Part shown: piece after piece, positions 1 to 11,363 of the stretch | How the letters are laid out: each line of letters opens with the position of its first letter | How positions within the stretch are numbered: position 1 is the first letter of the stretch | NCBI GenBank assembly: GCA_037447655.1 | Contig: JBBHKE010003059.1 | Span: forward strand, 62,001 to 126,000 | DNA length: 64,000 bases | Direction of reading: 5' to 3' | Origin: Zygnema cylindricum | Taxonomy: Eukaryota; Streptophyta; Zygnematophyceae; Zygnematales; Zygnemataceae | Notes under the pieces: model-generated | What the model saw: only the letters and a program-made list of their open reading frames with translations | Told to the model about the DNA's origin: nothing | Database searches by the model: none | Position numbers and translations under genes: made by a program

Positions 1-333
1 TTAAATTTGGGAAGAATGTAAGTGACAAAACTCTCTGAAAGTAGAGTTTAGTGAAATTGTTAGTTGACAAGACAGCAGCCTAGCTTTAAACAAAGGAGAA
101 AAGACAGTCATGTCTAGTCATTAAAAACAATAAAACGAAAACGTTGAAAAATATCACCAAAAAAACAAACAAACAAAAAACAATTAAAAAAAGAAAACAA
201 AGGTTCCGACCAACAACATATCTACCAAACAATATCACCTAACAGGGCAAAACAAACAGAAATTAGCGCAACGGGGTCGAAACAAAAAAGACAAACAAAA
301 AAAAAAAAAAAAAGGTTGAAAGAAAACACCGAC
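1..333 (-). other. Partial intron of the EF-hand/TPR gene
   Basis: This stretch follows the splice donor (GTCGGT, read on the minus strand) of the exon at 334-1137. It is A-rich with no recognisable exon, so the next exon must lie left of the window. Positions 3-45 closely match 5876-5918, so part of a dispersed repeat lies in this intron. Confidence 0.6.
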
Positions 334-1137
334 CTGGGGCAATATGGCGCTGTTGCTTAGAGTATCCATTTTGGCATTTTCAAGTGCAGTTTTGAACTCC
401 ACTTTAGCTTCTTGTACATTTCCTAAAGAGTACAAAGCACTCCCACACAAAAAATGACCACGTACATCCTTTTCACGAAAGGAAATTGCCCTCCTAAAAC
501 TGAGAACAGCTTCCTCTTGTAGTCCTTTCCCCATCAACCCTCTCCCAACATACATATGTGCCTCAAACGCCGCGTCTGGAGGCTCTTGATCTGTTTTTTG
601 TCGAAGGAGAGTAAGCTCCCTTGAGAGCATCAACGAAGGCTCCAAAACCTTTGTATCTCCCCAACTCAATTTCTCATGTCGTGTCAAAATCAGCTCCAAG
701 TCATCTAAAAGGGAATGTGTACTCTCGAAGACATATTTTGGAGTTGTCAAAATTTCTAAAGTGATTAAATCGTCATCTGGAGAATCGTCGAGTTCTGCTT
801 GTTCCTCTTCCTCTTCCTCTTCTAAAGTTAACCCTAAAGCTGCAAAATCTCTATTCACATCTCCGGCTCCATCATCGTAAGTTCTTCGAAGTCCGTCAAG
901 ACTAAGCCCCGCTTCGGGCTTGATAAATTCGCTATAAGTTTTGAAAACTTCGTCCAGAATCGACGAAATTTGATCATCGCTAAATCGAACGCGAGGATTT
1001 ACAGCAACTACGAGAGCTGCCATTTCGATTTTACTAAGTCTTCCATCTCTGTTTGCATCAAATTTTTGGAAAATCCTTTGTATTTTCTTGTTTCGTTCAT
1101 AGGAAGGGTCATGAGGATCCAAAGAGGCGACAACCAT
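334..1137 (-). CDS. EF-hand and tetratricopeptide repeat protein, first exon only
   Basis: This is the N-terminal exon (268 codons) of a plant calcium-binding tetratricopeptide protein of the Arabidopsis At1g05150/At2g32450 type. What I see: an EF-hand loop near residues 30-41 (DANRDGRLSKIE) with the expected D-x-N-x-D-G spacing; the strongly conserved stretch EMAALVVAVNPRVRFSDDQ; the motif RTYDDGAGDVNRDFAALGL; an acidic Glu run; and, from about residue 190, the start of TPR helices (EEAVLSFRRAISF, LGNVQEAKVEFKTALE). The exon ends in phase 0 at ILPQ before a GT donor, as expected because the family has many more TPRs downstream. I chose the ATG at 1137, which gives the short leader usual before the EF-hand; an in-frame ATG at 1179 is also possible. 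Function is not known from sequence beyond Ca2+ binding and protein interaction. The rest of the gene is off the left edge. Confidence 0.85.
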
Positions 1138-2172
1138 GATTGGCTGCTTTGCAAGGATTTCAAAATATCCAAAGAACAATTCCTTCTTCTTAACACGGTT
1201 TCTTTTTTAACTATGATTCTATATATTTTAGCTGCCTTTACAATCTTTTCACTGTCTTTCACTATCGTTTACTGTCTTTTACTATTGTTTACCTTTTACA
1301 TAATCCTTAAAAGAGCAATTATTTTTTCTTAGCACAGTGTCTTTCACAGTCTTTTACTGCCTTTTGCTGTCTATTACTACCTTTACTAAATCCTCCAGTA
1401 GTTAGGACGACTTGAAAAGAACTTGTAGTGAACAAGCTGAGACAGAAATAATTGAAGAACTTTTCAAAAACCTCGTAAAATTCACAGAAATTATGTCGAC
1501 AAATAATCTTTACGGTCACTCTAAATCAAGATAGGTGTCAATTGTAAAATGGAAGTCTGGAAAAGAATTTAACACAATATCAGACTGAGCCATCAATAAT
1601 AAGAGAGAAAAAGGACAAAATGATTGACAGATGAAAAACTGCCAAAGTTGAGGAAAATGTACGGACACTTTTTTTTGAAGGAAACAAGTTTTCTCTCACT
1701 GCCATATATCTTTCTAAAGTCTCTTTTTATCTTCTTGATTCTCTCCGCTTTTCCTTACAGTTATCCTGTTTTCTTGTTACTTAATAATGTGGACGATGTT
1801 GATATTAACTAATCCAAAACTCTTACTTCGTCAAGATACACCAACTACTGGAGGAAAATGGAGGGCTGGCTAATGAAAATTATGTATTTTACAGTAAGTA
1901 AAGTTTTCTCTCGTACATTTCCAAAAGAAAAAAAGGAAATTTAAAGAGAAAAAGGAGAAAAGAAGCAATTAGAACACGAAAAAGAGTTGAATATACTCGA
2001 AGCAGGGAAAACACCGAAATAAAACCAAACAAAGAAATAGATTGTCAGCTTAATGCTTCGTTACCATTCCTCCCTTCCTTCCCTTCAACGGTTCAACCTC
2101 CGTCTTCCCTTTCGTCTGAACAGACTTTTTAAAAAAGTGTGACAGTACATTTCAGTACTGTACTGTAGTACA
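1138..2172. other. Upstream region with no gene seen
   Basis: This is the 5' flank of the EF-hand/TPR gene and should hold its promoter. It is AT-rich with only short, unremarkable open frames. I could not pick out a TATA box or any recognised motif with confidence. Confidence 0.4.
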
Positions 2173-2362
2173 CACCGCGAATCGCTATTAGTGTTAATGT
2201 TTTTTTCGCCACTTAAAACAGCTTTTCTCCGTGCACACTTGTCTGATTGTCAGTCCGACGGTTGCGATTGAAAGGTAAGATTCTCAGCTTCCGATTGGCG
2301 GTCTCAAATTGAAAATGGGACAATTGTGTACGGATAAAATATGTTTAAAGTGGCACACGGTG
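2173..2362. mobile_element. Family B MITE copy (about 190 bp)
   Basis: The left end reads CACCGCGAATCGCTATTAG and the right end is an inverted GGTG followed by TA. Subterminal parts (CCACTTAAAAC with TTTCTCCGTGCACAC) recur inverted near 2330-2360. It belongs with the element at 34401-34618, which is the best preserved copy. It is non-autonomous, with no coding capacity. Confidence 0.6.
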
Positions 2363-2417
2363 TAGTTTTCGTCGCATTTCTCCGCCAGTTTGTCGTTTCG
2401 GTTGGGTCACTACAGTA

Positions 2418-2919
2418 CACCGCGCATCGTAATTAGAGTAATGAAAAAATTAGAGTAAAAAAAGAGAAAAAAATAATTAGAGTAATTTACTCTAGTTTAT
2501 GTGATAGAACTGTTTCAGAAAGGAATTTACTCTAATTTATGCGGTGTACTCTAATTTGGCAAGTTAATATCCTCTACTGTAAATAAGGTATTCGTACAGA
2601 ATATGACAAACCGTACAGTTTATCGTCACTATGACGTTTGCACTACGCGGATTGTTAAAACGCAGTTACATGATAATGGCTTGTATTAAATCATTATTTG
2701 TACTTTTTTTATTTATAAAAGTACAATTTTGCACGGACGGACGTCATCCGTACTCCACACTATTTAAAACGAACATATATTAGAATGAAAAACGCTAATT
2801 AAACCTTACCTAAATTAGAATAATGAAAAAATTAGAATCATTTACTCTATTTGATGTCATAGTGGCGAAATTTCGAGCGACCGAATTAGAGTAATTTACT
2901 CTAATTACGATTCGCGGTG
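2418..2919. mobile_element. Family A MITE, full-length copy A1 (502 bp)
   Basis: The terminal inverted repeats are CACCGCGCATCGTAATTAG (left) and the inverse of CACCGCGAATCGTAATTAG (right). They are flanked by TA on both sides (2416-2417 and 2920-2921), consistent with a TA target duplication. The interior shares blocks with 6764-6968, 8833-9331 and 11364-11857, for example TAGTGTGGAGTACGGA and AAAACGCAGTTACATG. It has no protein-coding capacity. TA duplications fit Tc1/mariner-like elements, but the superfamily is an inference. Confidence 0.8.
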
Positions 2920-3219
2920 TACCGTACTCACATGAAAATACAGTACATGAGTGTCGTATTGTCAAACGGAAGGTCACGATCCGCTCCAGAGTATGTGGGG
3001 ACCGATGGTCATTAGTGGACAATAATCTAACGGCCATGTTGATGCCTCAACTTCACATTTGAATAACTTAGATTGTGTATATTCGAAATTGATACATGCT
3101 AGAAAAATATTTTTTTGTAAAATGATTGGTATTAGATCTGAATTCTACATACTGTCAGTACGGTTGGCTTCACAAACGCCTTGCTGGACAGTCTTGATAT
3201 GCGCAAGGATTTGAGGTAG

Positions 3220-3598
3220 TTACGTCAGACGGGCGGTTGCACATGATACGGAAGTCTTTTCTTGCGCTAGTATCCACTTGGCATTAGTTGAGTGGGCAGA
3301 TTGATGAAGACTTTCATTTAAGATTTTTGTCCACTTCGAGCTGGCCATGTGGACATTTGTGACAACAATCTGCATGAAAAACCGCCCGCTTTGTACATTC
3401 CTTTTGGGTGAACTTGTCTGCAAGTTTCAGATCTGCAAGGGTGTATCGCATCTCCAGTCTGTCAGGGAGCTGACGAGGAATCTCGTTGGATCCTAACTTT
3501 CAGGCAGTCAAATGGTGACGTGTAATGACGCACTGCCGGAGACTTTCTAGGGTTCAAACCGGCTCCCGAAGTTCTAGGCAGCCTTGCAAACCGCGGAT
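3220..3598. repeat. Dispersed repeat F, copy 1
   Basis: This is a direct copy of 6976-7398. Shared blocks include GTCAGACGGG, TTTTGTCCACTTC, GCTGGCCA, GGACATTTGTGACAACA, GTCTGCAAGT, GGCAGTCAAA and CTTTCTAGGGTT, all in the same order. No ends or coding sequence were recognised. Confidence 0.7.
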
Positions 3599-3678
3599 GT
3601 CCACTTCCTAGGAGTTCTTCGGTGGGTAGACGTTTTAAAACGTGCGAAAACTTTTGGAAACTTTATATGTAGTAAGAT

Positions 3679-4237
3679 CATACTATACGCATAGTGCTCT
3701 GTTAGAGTCATAGTTGTTCAAATCGCACGATTTTTTCCTTTTTTCCGATTAAAACGTATAATTCGTGACTTTTGAATAAATCGGAAAAAAACGCGATGTA
3801 CTTTCTGTCCGGTAAACTGAACGGCTAATTCACGGAAACTGTACGGTATTTTACGATAGCTGTACGGTTTTGTACGGTAAATGTACGAAATTTGACGAAA
3901 AGATACGTTGCACTTCGTAGTACTTTCTGTCCGGTAAACTGAACAGAAATTTTACGGGAATGTACGGAATTGTACCAAAAATGTACGGACTATTACGAAA
4001 AGATACGGAAAATGTACGAAAATGGTACAAACTGCGGTATATGTGAAATTTATTTTTGTTTACATGTACGGAATAGTACGGACGAAAATTCATTAACGAT
4101 TTTTACGATTTTTTCAAAAGGTTCAATGCGTTTGTTACGTATAATTCGTCGCGATTAAATCGTTCGCACTAAACGCCGTGAACAACTATGGTTAGAGTAC
4201 AATACATTACATTATTGTACCTTACGCGTATAGTATG
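3679..4237. mobile_element. Inverted-repeat element rich in GTACGG motifs
   Basis: The outer ends are CATACTATACGC (3679-3690) and its near inverse GCGTATAGTATG (4226-4237). Inside are further inverted pieces: TAGTTGTTCA near 3710 and TGAACAACTA near 4180. Between them the motif GTACGG/TACGAAA is repeated many times. The block TACTTTCTGTCCGGTAAACT occurs twice, near 3800 and near 3920, giving an internal duplication of about 120 bp. I see no coding capacity. A solo hairpin with the same TATACTATAC ends lies at 48849-48879. Confidence 0.5.
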
Positions 4238-5998
4238 GGCTGACCTTTGGGTGGCCTATCCATTACAACATAAAGCTAAAAATCATTTGTTTGTACAAGA
4301 CCTCAAACAATGTGTCAGAGGTGTAAAGGTCTTTTCTGCATAAGTGGGGAGGATTATAGAACCACAAAACCCTTTTTGTCAAAATTTGTCTGCGGTTTAT
4401 AGCGTTTTAAAACCCGATCGATTGATGGTGAAAGTAAACAATAAAAAAAGGCTATTGTCAGTATGTTTTGATAACTTTGATTAGTTTCATTTAGGTAACA
4501 TTTATAACCAGATTATACTATTTTTTTATTATGTGTTGGCGGTTCAATACATACTAAATGATGGTTTGGTGATTGAGGAAGTGATGCTTAACACATGAAG
4601 CTCAACACGTACTTTCTTACTTTTCTTTTCTTTCTTTTTAATTTCTCCACGTGTACTATAATGGCTTGCTATTGCCATTTTTCCATAAATGTTTAATTAC
4701 GTTTATATTGGTATAAACGTAAGAATGGTAATGAAAAAGTTGATGGTGGAAAAAAAAAATCATGTTTTATATGTGAAACATTGTTAGTCTTCTTACCACT
4801 CTTTTTTGTAACATATTGGTTCAACTACGAGATGACGTTTCGACTAGGTGAATCAAATATATACTGACCTATAATTAATTATGTACCTTTGAAGTCATAC
4901 AAGGTTACGACACAGAGGAGGAAACAGTTGCGCCAATCGTTAGAATACAACAAATACATATACTAAGAAAACATATAACATAAGTATTTTAAGATAACAA
5001 GCATGACTAAAAATTGTAATAAAGAAATACTTGGGTTTATTGAAAGAAATGGGAGGAAAAACCAAAACAAAGGGAACACACTTGGATATCATCAAACAAA
5101 ACAACAACAAAAAAGCACTGTGAAATAAACCAATAGAAAAGACAAAAAAAAAATCTACGAGAAATAAAACAAATAAGAAGGTTCGAGCTGGATAGTTAGC
5201 ATAATCGTTTCACATATAGCAATCATTTTCCTTGCGAAGTGTATGCATACTATCGATTCTAGGTACAACGTAGTGATCAAGGTCTCAAACTTTGTTTGGT
5301 ATGACACTACATCCTGAATCATAATTAATACTAAGAACAACAATTTGACGCTCCTGCATTTTGACGTGTAAGCTTGGTAATTGGTAACCGAGGATTGGTT
5401 AGACATCAACTTGCAAGCGTTAATGAAAATCTGACGATATTTATTACAAAACTTGAGATGGGAAATACCAACAAGGTACAAAAGGGGTGAAAAAATAAGG
5501 AGAACATTTAAAGACTTTAAAAGCTAAGAGGGAGTAAGACATGTAGAAAAAATGAGAAAAAACAACATTAAGTAAAGTGAGTAACCACCAAAAGGAAATA
5601 AATTTACTAAAGAGAACTAACCATGAATGGAAGAAACGTATAGTACATGAATACCCACAACCCTAACAAACCAAAGTCCAAACCCCGAACGAAAGGTCCA
5701 AAAAAGGTTCCCTCAAGACATTATAACATGTACAAAAGAAGGTTTATGTTATAAAAAATACACTTAAATTTTCCATTTGTATAACGTAGGCCAACTACAA
5801 AAGAATCCTTCCAAAACAAAAGACAATAAAAGGAGACAATCTAATAAAATGTAAGTGAGAGATTTAATGAAAGCTAAATTTGGGTAGAATGTAAGTGACA
5901 AAACCCTTTGAAAGTACACAAGTGACATGATTTTCATATAAAACACAGAACACGGGTGTCGTATTACCAAACGGAAGGTGACGCTCAACTCCAGAGTA
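4238..5998. other. Intergenic DNA, no gene seen
   Basis: This stretch is AT-rich. One 108-codon open frame on the minus strand (5155-5481) has no motif that I recognise and no splice context. At 5876-5918 is a near copy of the sequence at 3-45, and 5915-5998 resembles 2935-3010 (shared ACGGAAGGT and CTCCAGAGTAT), so old repeats continue up to the C1 element. Confidence 0.45.
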
Positions 5999-6001
5999 TT
6001 A

Positions 6002-6752
6002 GGGTAGAATTCCATTAGGAGGTCCCAGTAAATGTACGAAAAATTATACTGGCAGCGTTTAATGGAAGACTATTCCATTTTGTCAAGCCAGTAACAAACC
6101 TTCCTCAATTATGATTGGCGCCACTTAGGTTAGAGTCCATATTTGAAAATCTTAAATAAAATCTTCAAAAGGAGAACGAAATATTTGTACGACCGGAGGT
6201 AGTTAATGATTCGTACATAAAGTATGCGGTTAGATTTTTGATTTTGAAAACGGAAATCAAAATTTCAAAACAGAATGGCAAAAATACGCGTCAAACTTTG
6301 AAGGTCGCGGCAAACTTTGAATGTATGTGGATGTCAGACAGAGCGTGCCAAAATATTTTCGGCTTACCTGCATCCAGCGTGGCAGGCGGCACATGGACCG
6401 TACGACGTAGGCACATGGCCTATACGACGTGTAGACCTGTTATCGCTTGTTCAAATCGGATATTTTTTGCTTTTTCACGTGTACCAATGGTACACATCTA
6501 GTATCGTATAACTCTCCTCGCGAGGAGAGTATCGTCACATTGGATGATGTGTGCGATTGCTTCGCGGATCTGAAAAGTGGAATATCCAACGGCCAGGAAT
6601 TACGCCTACATCATTGGAGCTTCCCGACAGCTTTCCAGTAACGATATTTTGTCTGACCAAAAAAAAATTATGGTACGGCGTGGTACGAATCTGTACGAGC
6701 TTGTACGGCCTCCAGTAACGAACCACACTTTTCGTCTAATGGAATTCTACCC
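6002..6752. mobile_element. Family C MITE, copy C1 (751 bp), PIF/Harbinger-like
   Basis: The ends are GGGTAGAATTCCATTAG (left) and the inverse CTAATGGAATTCTACCC (right). They are preceded by TTA at 5999-6001 and followed by TAA at 6753-6755. The interior is an inverted copy of 22099-22839. A perfect 20-bp palindrome with core CTCTCCTCGCGAGGAGAG sits at 6511-6530, about 232 bp from the right end. Short open frames inside are not recognisable as transposase. Three-base TTA/TAA sites and GGG-starting TIRs are typical of PIF/Harbinger and Tourist elements. Confidence 0.75.
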
Positions 6753-6763
6753 TAAAGCATGTA

Positions 6764-6968
6764 CACCGCGAATCGTAATTAGAGTAAATTACTCTAATTC
6801 GGTCGCTTGAAATTTCAACTCTATCACATCAAATAGAGTAAATGATTCTAATTTTTTCATTATACTATTTAAGGTAAGGTTTAATTAGCGTTTTTAATTC
6901 TAATATATGTTCGTTTTAAATAGTGTGGAGTACGGATGACGTCCGTCCGTGCAAAATTGTACTTTTAT
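6764..6968. mobile_element. Family A MITE, half copy A2
   Basis: It begins with the intact TIR CACCGCGAATCGTAATTAG after TA and follows the A1 right half (inverted). It stops at GCAAAATTGTACTTTTA, the middle of the full element, where repeat F copy 2 soon begins. It is a 5'-half truncation, so it should be immobile. Confidence 0.7.
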
Positions 6969-6975
6969 GGAAGTT

Positions 6976-7398
6976 ACAGTAATGTAAGTCAGACGGGAGG
7001 TTGTTCAGGATAACAAAGTATTTTTATGTATACTTGTATTAACAGAATTTTGTCCACTTCAAGCTGGCCACGCGGACATTTGTGACAACATTCTTAACAT
7101 GGAAAACCACCCGCCTGGTACATTCTTTTTGGCTTAAATTGTCTGCAAGTGTCAGATCTGCGCGCCTACCGTACATGTATATGTATTCGACATCAATGAT
7201 TGACATCATGTGTACATGACCGTACATGCAAATGTATTCTACATTCAATGATTGGCAGATCCAGTATGTCACAGACCTGACGAATTTCACAGAGCTCTTA
7301 TAGGCAGTCAAACACTGACGTGTCATGACGCACTGCCAGATACTTTCTAGGGTTTCAAAACGGCTCCCAATGCTCTAGGCAGCCTTTCAAACCGCGAA
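6976..7398. repeat. Dispersed repeat F, copy 2
   Basis: Same orientation and block order as 3220-3598, with a copy-specific insertion near 7165-7255 that itself contains two versions of a short unit (ATGTATTCGACAT / ATGTATTCTACAT). It is non-coding. Confidence 0.65.
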
Positions 7399-8038
7399 TA
7401 GCGGCCAAATAACCGCCTCAGGGTGAGTTTCTATCAGAGAAAAAATGCGGGTGTATTATTGTAAAGGAAAAAATAAAATGTTATTAACAAAAAATATAGA
7501 TTCAGTATGTACGGACTAGGTTCCTTACATGTCTCGCCTATTTGGTGCCGGCGGTGCCAGATGGCTGCACCGTGCGAAATGCGCCGTACATTTTTATATT
7601 TGTTTTCGGACTTTAAGTCTGACCGGGAGGTGTATACAGGATTTTTGTTTACGTCAATTATTTGTACGTCAACCCATAGTAGGTTCCGAGACAAATTTAA
7701 TCATGGGAATTGATCATGACAATGAGTGTTTTGGTTGCGCACAGTCATTTATGTCATTTTGTCAAAATTGTACGTTTGAAGTACATATTGGTACAAATAA
7801 AGTACTATTGAGTACAAGTTTGACGGTCAATCGATTGGACAACTTTGACTTTCAAAATATTGTTTTCAAACGCTTAAAATTTTGCTGCGATTGTGGACTT
7901 CGACCGTCATAATAAAATTAGCAATTCACACGGCCGGCGAACGTCTACGGTAAAAAAACTGCGGCAACCACATGTAAATAAAAGTGTTGCAGACAGTCAC
8001 TTTTTGTCCTTACGTGAGCTCCACGGTGAGAGCACTTA

Positions 8039-8742
8039 GGGTGAACCTCCATCAGGCGAAAAGTGGGGTTCTTTACTGGAAAAGGTACATATCCAGCTCA
8101 TTTCCGTACATGGTCGTACAATTTTTTTTTTTAACAAAACATCATCACTGGAGATTCGTCAAGATTCTCCAAACTTTTGGGCGATGACATCGACCGTCCG
8201 ATTATGTGTTATCGAAGCAAGCAGTCACTTCATCCAGTCATTAATTACTCTCCTCAGGGAGACACTAGCCAATCACCGGATGTGTAAAATGTATGCACGT
8301 GGAAAGGTCACGTACAACCCGCGCGCCTTCGGACATTTGCCACGCGCCTTTTGACAGACGCCACGCGCCTTCGAACAGGCGAGAATCAAATCCGACGAAA
8401 ACCACCGCAAAAAGTTTGTTGAAGAATGTGCCATGACGCCTCCACCACCATCCATCGTCATCCGAAATTCGTTGCGCCTGCTTACAAACATGTACGCACA
8501 ACTTGTACATTCCCGTCAATCTTATTTTGCGGCTGGTTGTACGGATACGAGTTTGGACATTTTGCTTTTGGAATCTTGACGACGCTCGCCGTCAAAACAG
8601 GAATCTACGTGCATCCAATCAAAAGAAAGCACGTACCGGATATATTCCATTGCTGGCACGACCTGATGGAGAAGTGAACGAAGTATTACTCCCAGTAAAC
8701 ATATTCGTACAATTATTGTCGGCGCCTGATTGAGAAGTGGTC
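8039..8742. mobile_element. Family C-related MITE, copy C3 (704 bp)
   Basis: It begins GGGTGAACCTCCATCAGGCG after TTA (8036-8038) and ends with a diverged inverse (CGCCTGATTGAGAAGTGG) before TTA (8743-8745). Around 8215-8262 it matches C2 (CGAAGCAA, CATCCAGT, CTCTCCTC), including a decayed version of the family palindrome. It sits inside the left arm of repeat H; the corresponding site in the right arm is empty (near 11134-11140), which confirms the TTA duplication. Confidence 0.65.
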
Positions 8743-8832
8743 TTAGCCACAAAATTGAAATTTAATCGTCTAAGCGTTACATTGAACTTAGACGCAAAAT
8801 GAAACGAACCCTCTTTAAACTAAACTGAACTA

Positions 8833-9331
8833 CACCGCGAATCGTAATTAGAGTAAATTACTCTATTTCGGTCGCTCAAAATTTTGACTCTATCACATGA
8901 AATAGAGTAAATAATTCTATTTTTTTCATTATTCTATTTAAGGTTAAGTTTATTCAGCGTTTTTAATTATAATATAGGCTCGTTTTAAATAGTGTGGAGT
9001 ACGGACGACCTCCGACCGTGCAAAATTGTACTCTATTATGTAGAAAAGTACAAATAATTATTTAATACAAGCCGATATCATGTAACTGCGTTTTAACAAA
9101 CCGCGTAGTGCAAACGTTAGTGACGATAAACTGTATGTTTTGCCAAATTATGTACGAATACCTTATTTACAGTAGAGGATATTAGCGTGCCAAATTAGAG
9201 TACTTAAATAAATCAGAGTAAACTTCATAGTTGAAACAACTCTATCACACAAATTAGCGTTCATTACTCTAATTGTTTTTTTTAGTTTTTGTACTCTAAT
9301 TTTTTCATTACTCTAATTACGATTCGCGGTG
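8833..9331. mobile_element. Family A MITE, full-length copy A3 (499 bp)
   Basis: Both TIRs are intact (CACCGCGAATCGTAATTAG and its inverse), flanked by TA on the left and TG on the right, so one copy of the target may have mutated. It is inverted relative to A1 and has no coding capacity. Confidence 0.78.
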
Positions 9332-9342
9332 TGTTGTAAGTT

Positions 9343-9546
9343 TTGTACGGAAATATTAAAACGCACGAAACGAAATTTCGCTGTCAATATAAGAATGGTG
9401 ATTCGTAGATAGTGTGGCTCGATTTCGTCGCGCGTGACGACGCGCTTTTTTTTTCATTTAATTTCAATTGATATTTTTATGCCGGTTCGTTTTATTATAG
9501 TGTGGAAAGTTTATTTCGTTTCGTGCGTTTCAATATTTCCGTACAA
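9343..9546. mobile_element. Short MITE G with TIRs of about 35 bp (204 bp)
   Basis: The left end TTGTACGGAAATATTAAAAC and the right end (inverse, ATATTTCCGTACAA) are followed inward by GCACGAAACGAAAT and its inverse. The interior block GTGGCTCGATTTCGTCGCGC recurs at about 15809, so a second, partial copy lies there. Confidence 0.65.
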
Positions 9547-9612
9547 GATTTATATTACTTTAGTTTAAAGAGGTTTCGTTTCACTTTGCGTCTAAGTTCA
9601 ATGTAACGCTTA

Positions 9613-10327
9613 GGGTGCGTCTCCATGTATCTAAGTAAGGGTTTTTTCTGTCGTTTTCCTCTAAAACTTAGAGCTGTACCGCGTAAGTGTCAACAGTACA
9701 AAAAAAAAGAAAAAAGGAGAAGTACATTTTGCGTCATTATCGAATTTAAATTGTACTACATGTTGTCGACTTCTGTTCTTCGACCCACGACCACGACAAA
9801 AAACGTCATCTTCAAACTTTTCTTTAAAAAACATTCGCGAATTTTTTTATAACAGAGTATTTTTGGTAAACAAATAATAACACGTATTCACACGTGTAAT
9901 GTTTTTTCTAAAATGAATTCAAACGACGACGAAAAATACACATTTCGGTATGTTTTGTCCGTTTGCGTGCATCAAAGTACATAATTTGTTTCGTTTTGTC
10001 AGTTTTCGTTCAGTACGGATTTTTTCATTTCAGGGGATCTGAAGATTCCGATGCCATTTCACGAAAACGTGAGAAATCTCTGAGGGCGCCACATCAACTC
10101 GCACTCGCCGCCTCTCACCGTACAATTATGCTACGTCACGAACAATTTGGAAAATCACAGATTGTAGACGTTGGCAACCGTCACGCGCATGTCAGCGTCT
10201 ACAATCGTCACACCCTTAAGTTTTAATTCCGTTTTTACACATAGGGACACTTGAAATCCGGGTGCGCCGGATCTGCGCTAAAAAACAAAGTAATTTCTCT
10301 AAGTAACAAGTACATGGAGACGCACCC
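9613..10327. mobile_element. Family D MITE, copy D1 (715 bp), PIF/Harbinger-like
   Basis: The ends are GGGTGCGTCTCCATGTA and its inverse, flanked by TTA at 9610-9612 and TTA at 10328-10330. The right TTA is shared with D2. An AT-rich palindrome with core TTCGCGAA lies at about 9834-9841, some 225 bp from the left end. Internal motifs TTGTAGACG and CGTCTACAA recur in D2, D3 and E1. The 87-codon open frame at 9963-10226 has no recognisable domain. Confidence 0.75.
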
Positions 10328-10330
10328 TTA

Positions 10331-11108
10331 GGGTGCGTCTCTATGTACTTCAAACTTAGAGATTTCTTTTTGTTTTTTAGCGCAGATCTGGCGGACCCGG
10401 ATTTCGGGTGTCCCTATGTGTACCAAACGAAATTGTCACTTAGGGCGTGACGATTGTATACGTCGACAATGCCCGTGACGGCTGTCAACGTCTACAATCT
10501 GTGATGACCCACGTCATTTTTCGTAGCTGATTGTGACGTCGCGTGATTTTTCGTGACATTGTAGACCTACCGCCCTCCAGCCTGTGCCGTTTCACGGTTG
10601 AAGAAGATGCGTTTTGACTTTGCGTCTATTGTCGGCTCGACGTGAAATGGCATCGGAACCTTGAGACCCCTGCAAAAAAAAAATCCGTACCGGATGGAAA
10701 CGGACAAAACAAAACAAACTGTGTACTTATATTTGTCGTATTAAACAAAAACGGACAAAACATAGCGAATCGTGTACACTTCCACGTCGCTTGAATTCGT
10801 TTGAATTTTTGAACAAAAAATTACACGTGCGAATACGTGTTACTATTTGTTTATGTAAAATCCTTAATTTTAAAACACATCGGCCCTGTATTTTAAAGAT
10901 AAGGTTGAAGATGACGTTTTTTGTCGTCGAAGTGGGTCGAAGAACACAAGACGACAAGATGTAGTACATTTTAAATTCGATGATGACGCAAAATGTACTT
11001 CTCTTTTTTTCTATTTTATTGTACGGCTGAAACTTACGCGGTACGGCTCTAAGTTTTACAGGAAAACGACAGAAAAAAACCCTTACTTAAGCACATAGAG
11101 ACGCACCC
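10331..11108. mobile_element. Family D MITE, copy D2 (778 bp), inverted next to D1
   Basis: The ends are GGGTGCGTCTCTATGTA and its inverse, with TTA on both sides (10328-10330 and 11109-11111). It is head-to-head with D1 and shares a single TTA with it. The family palindrome is decayed here (about 10868-10896). It is non-coding. Confidence 0.75.
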
Positions 11109-11363
11109 TTAGACGATTAAATTTCAATTTTGCAGCTAACTGCTCCATAGATGTTTCATTCGTACTATGCGCACGGAAAAGTATTTTGAAAAAGAACGCA
11201 TATGCGCATTATTCAAAATTTTACATTTTTTAAATGCGTTGACCGACTTTTACTTATTATAGAATAAAAATACGAAAACCTCCAAAAACAATATTCAAAA
11301 TAGAATACATTACGACATCAAAAACGATTAAATTATATCCGTACATACCGCGGAAATGAAGTA

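Noticed and set aside
5155-5481. 108-codon open frame, mildly hydrophobic
   Set aside because: No recognisable motif, no repeat copies or splice context; could be chance in AT-rich DNA. I considered a retrotransposon gag fragment but saw no zinc knuckle or conserved residues.
9963-10226. 87-codon frame in D1 considered as a transposase fragment
   Set aside because: No DDE or DNA-binding motif, and the frame is not clearly kept in D2 or D3.
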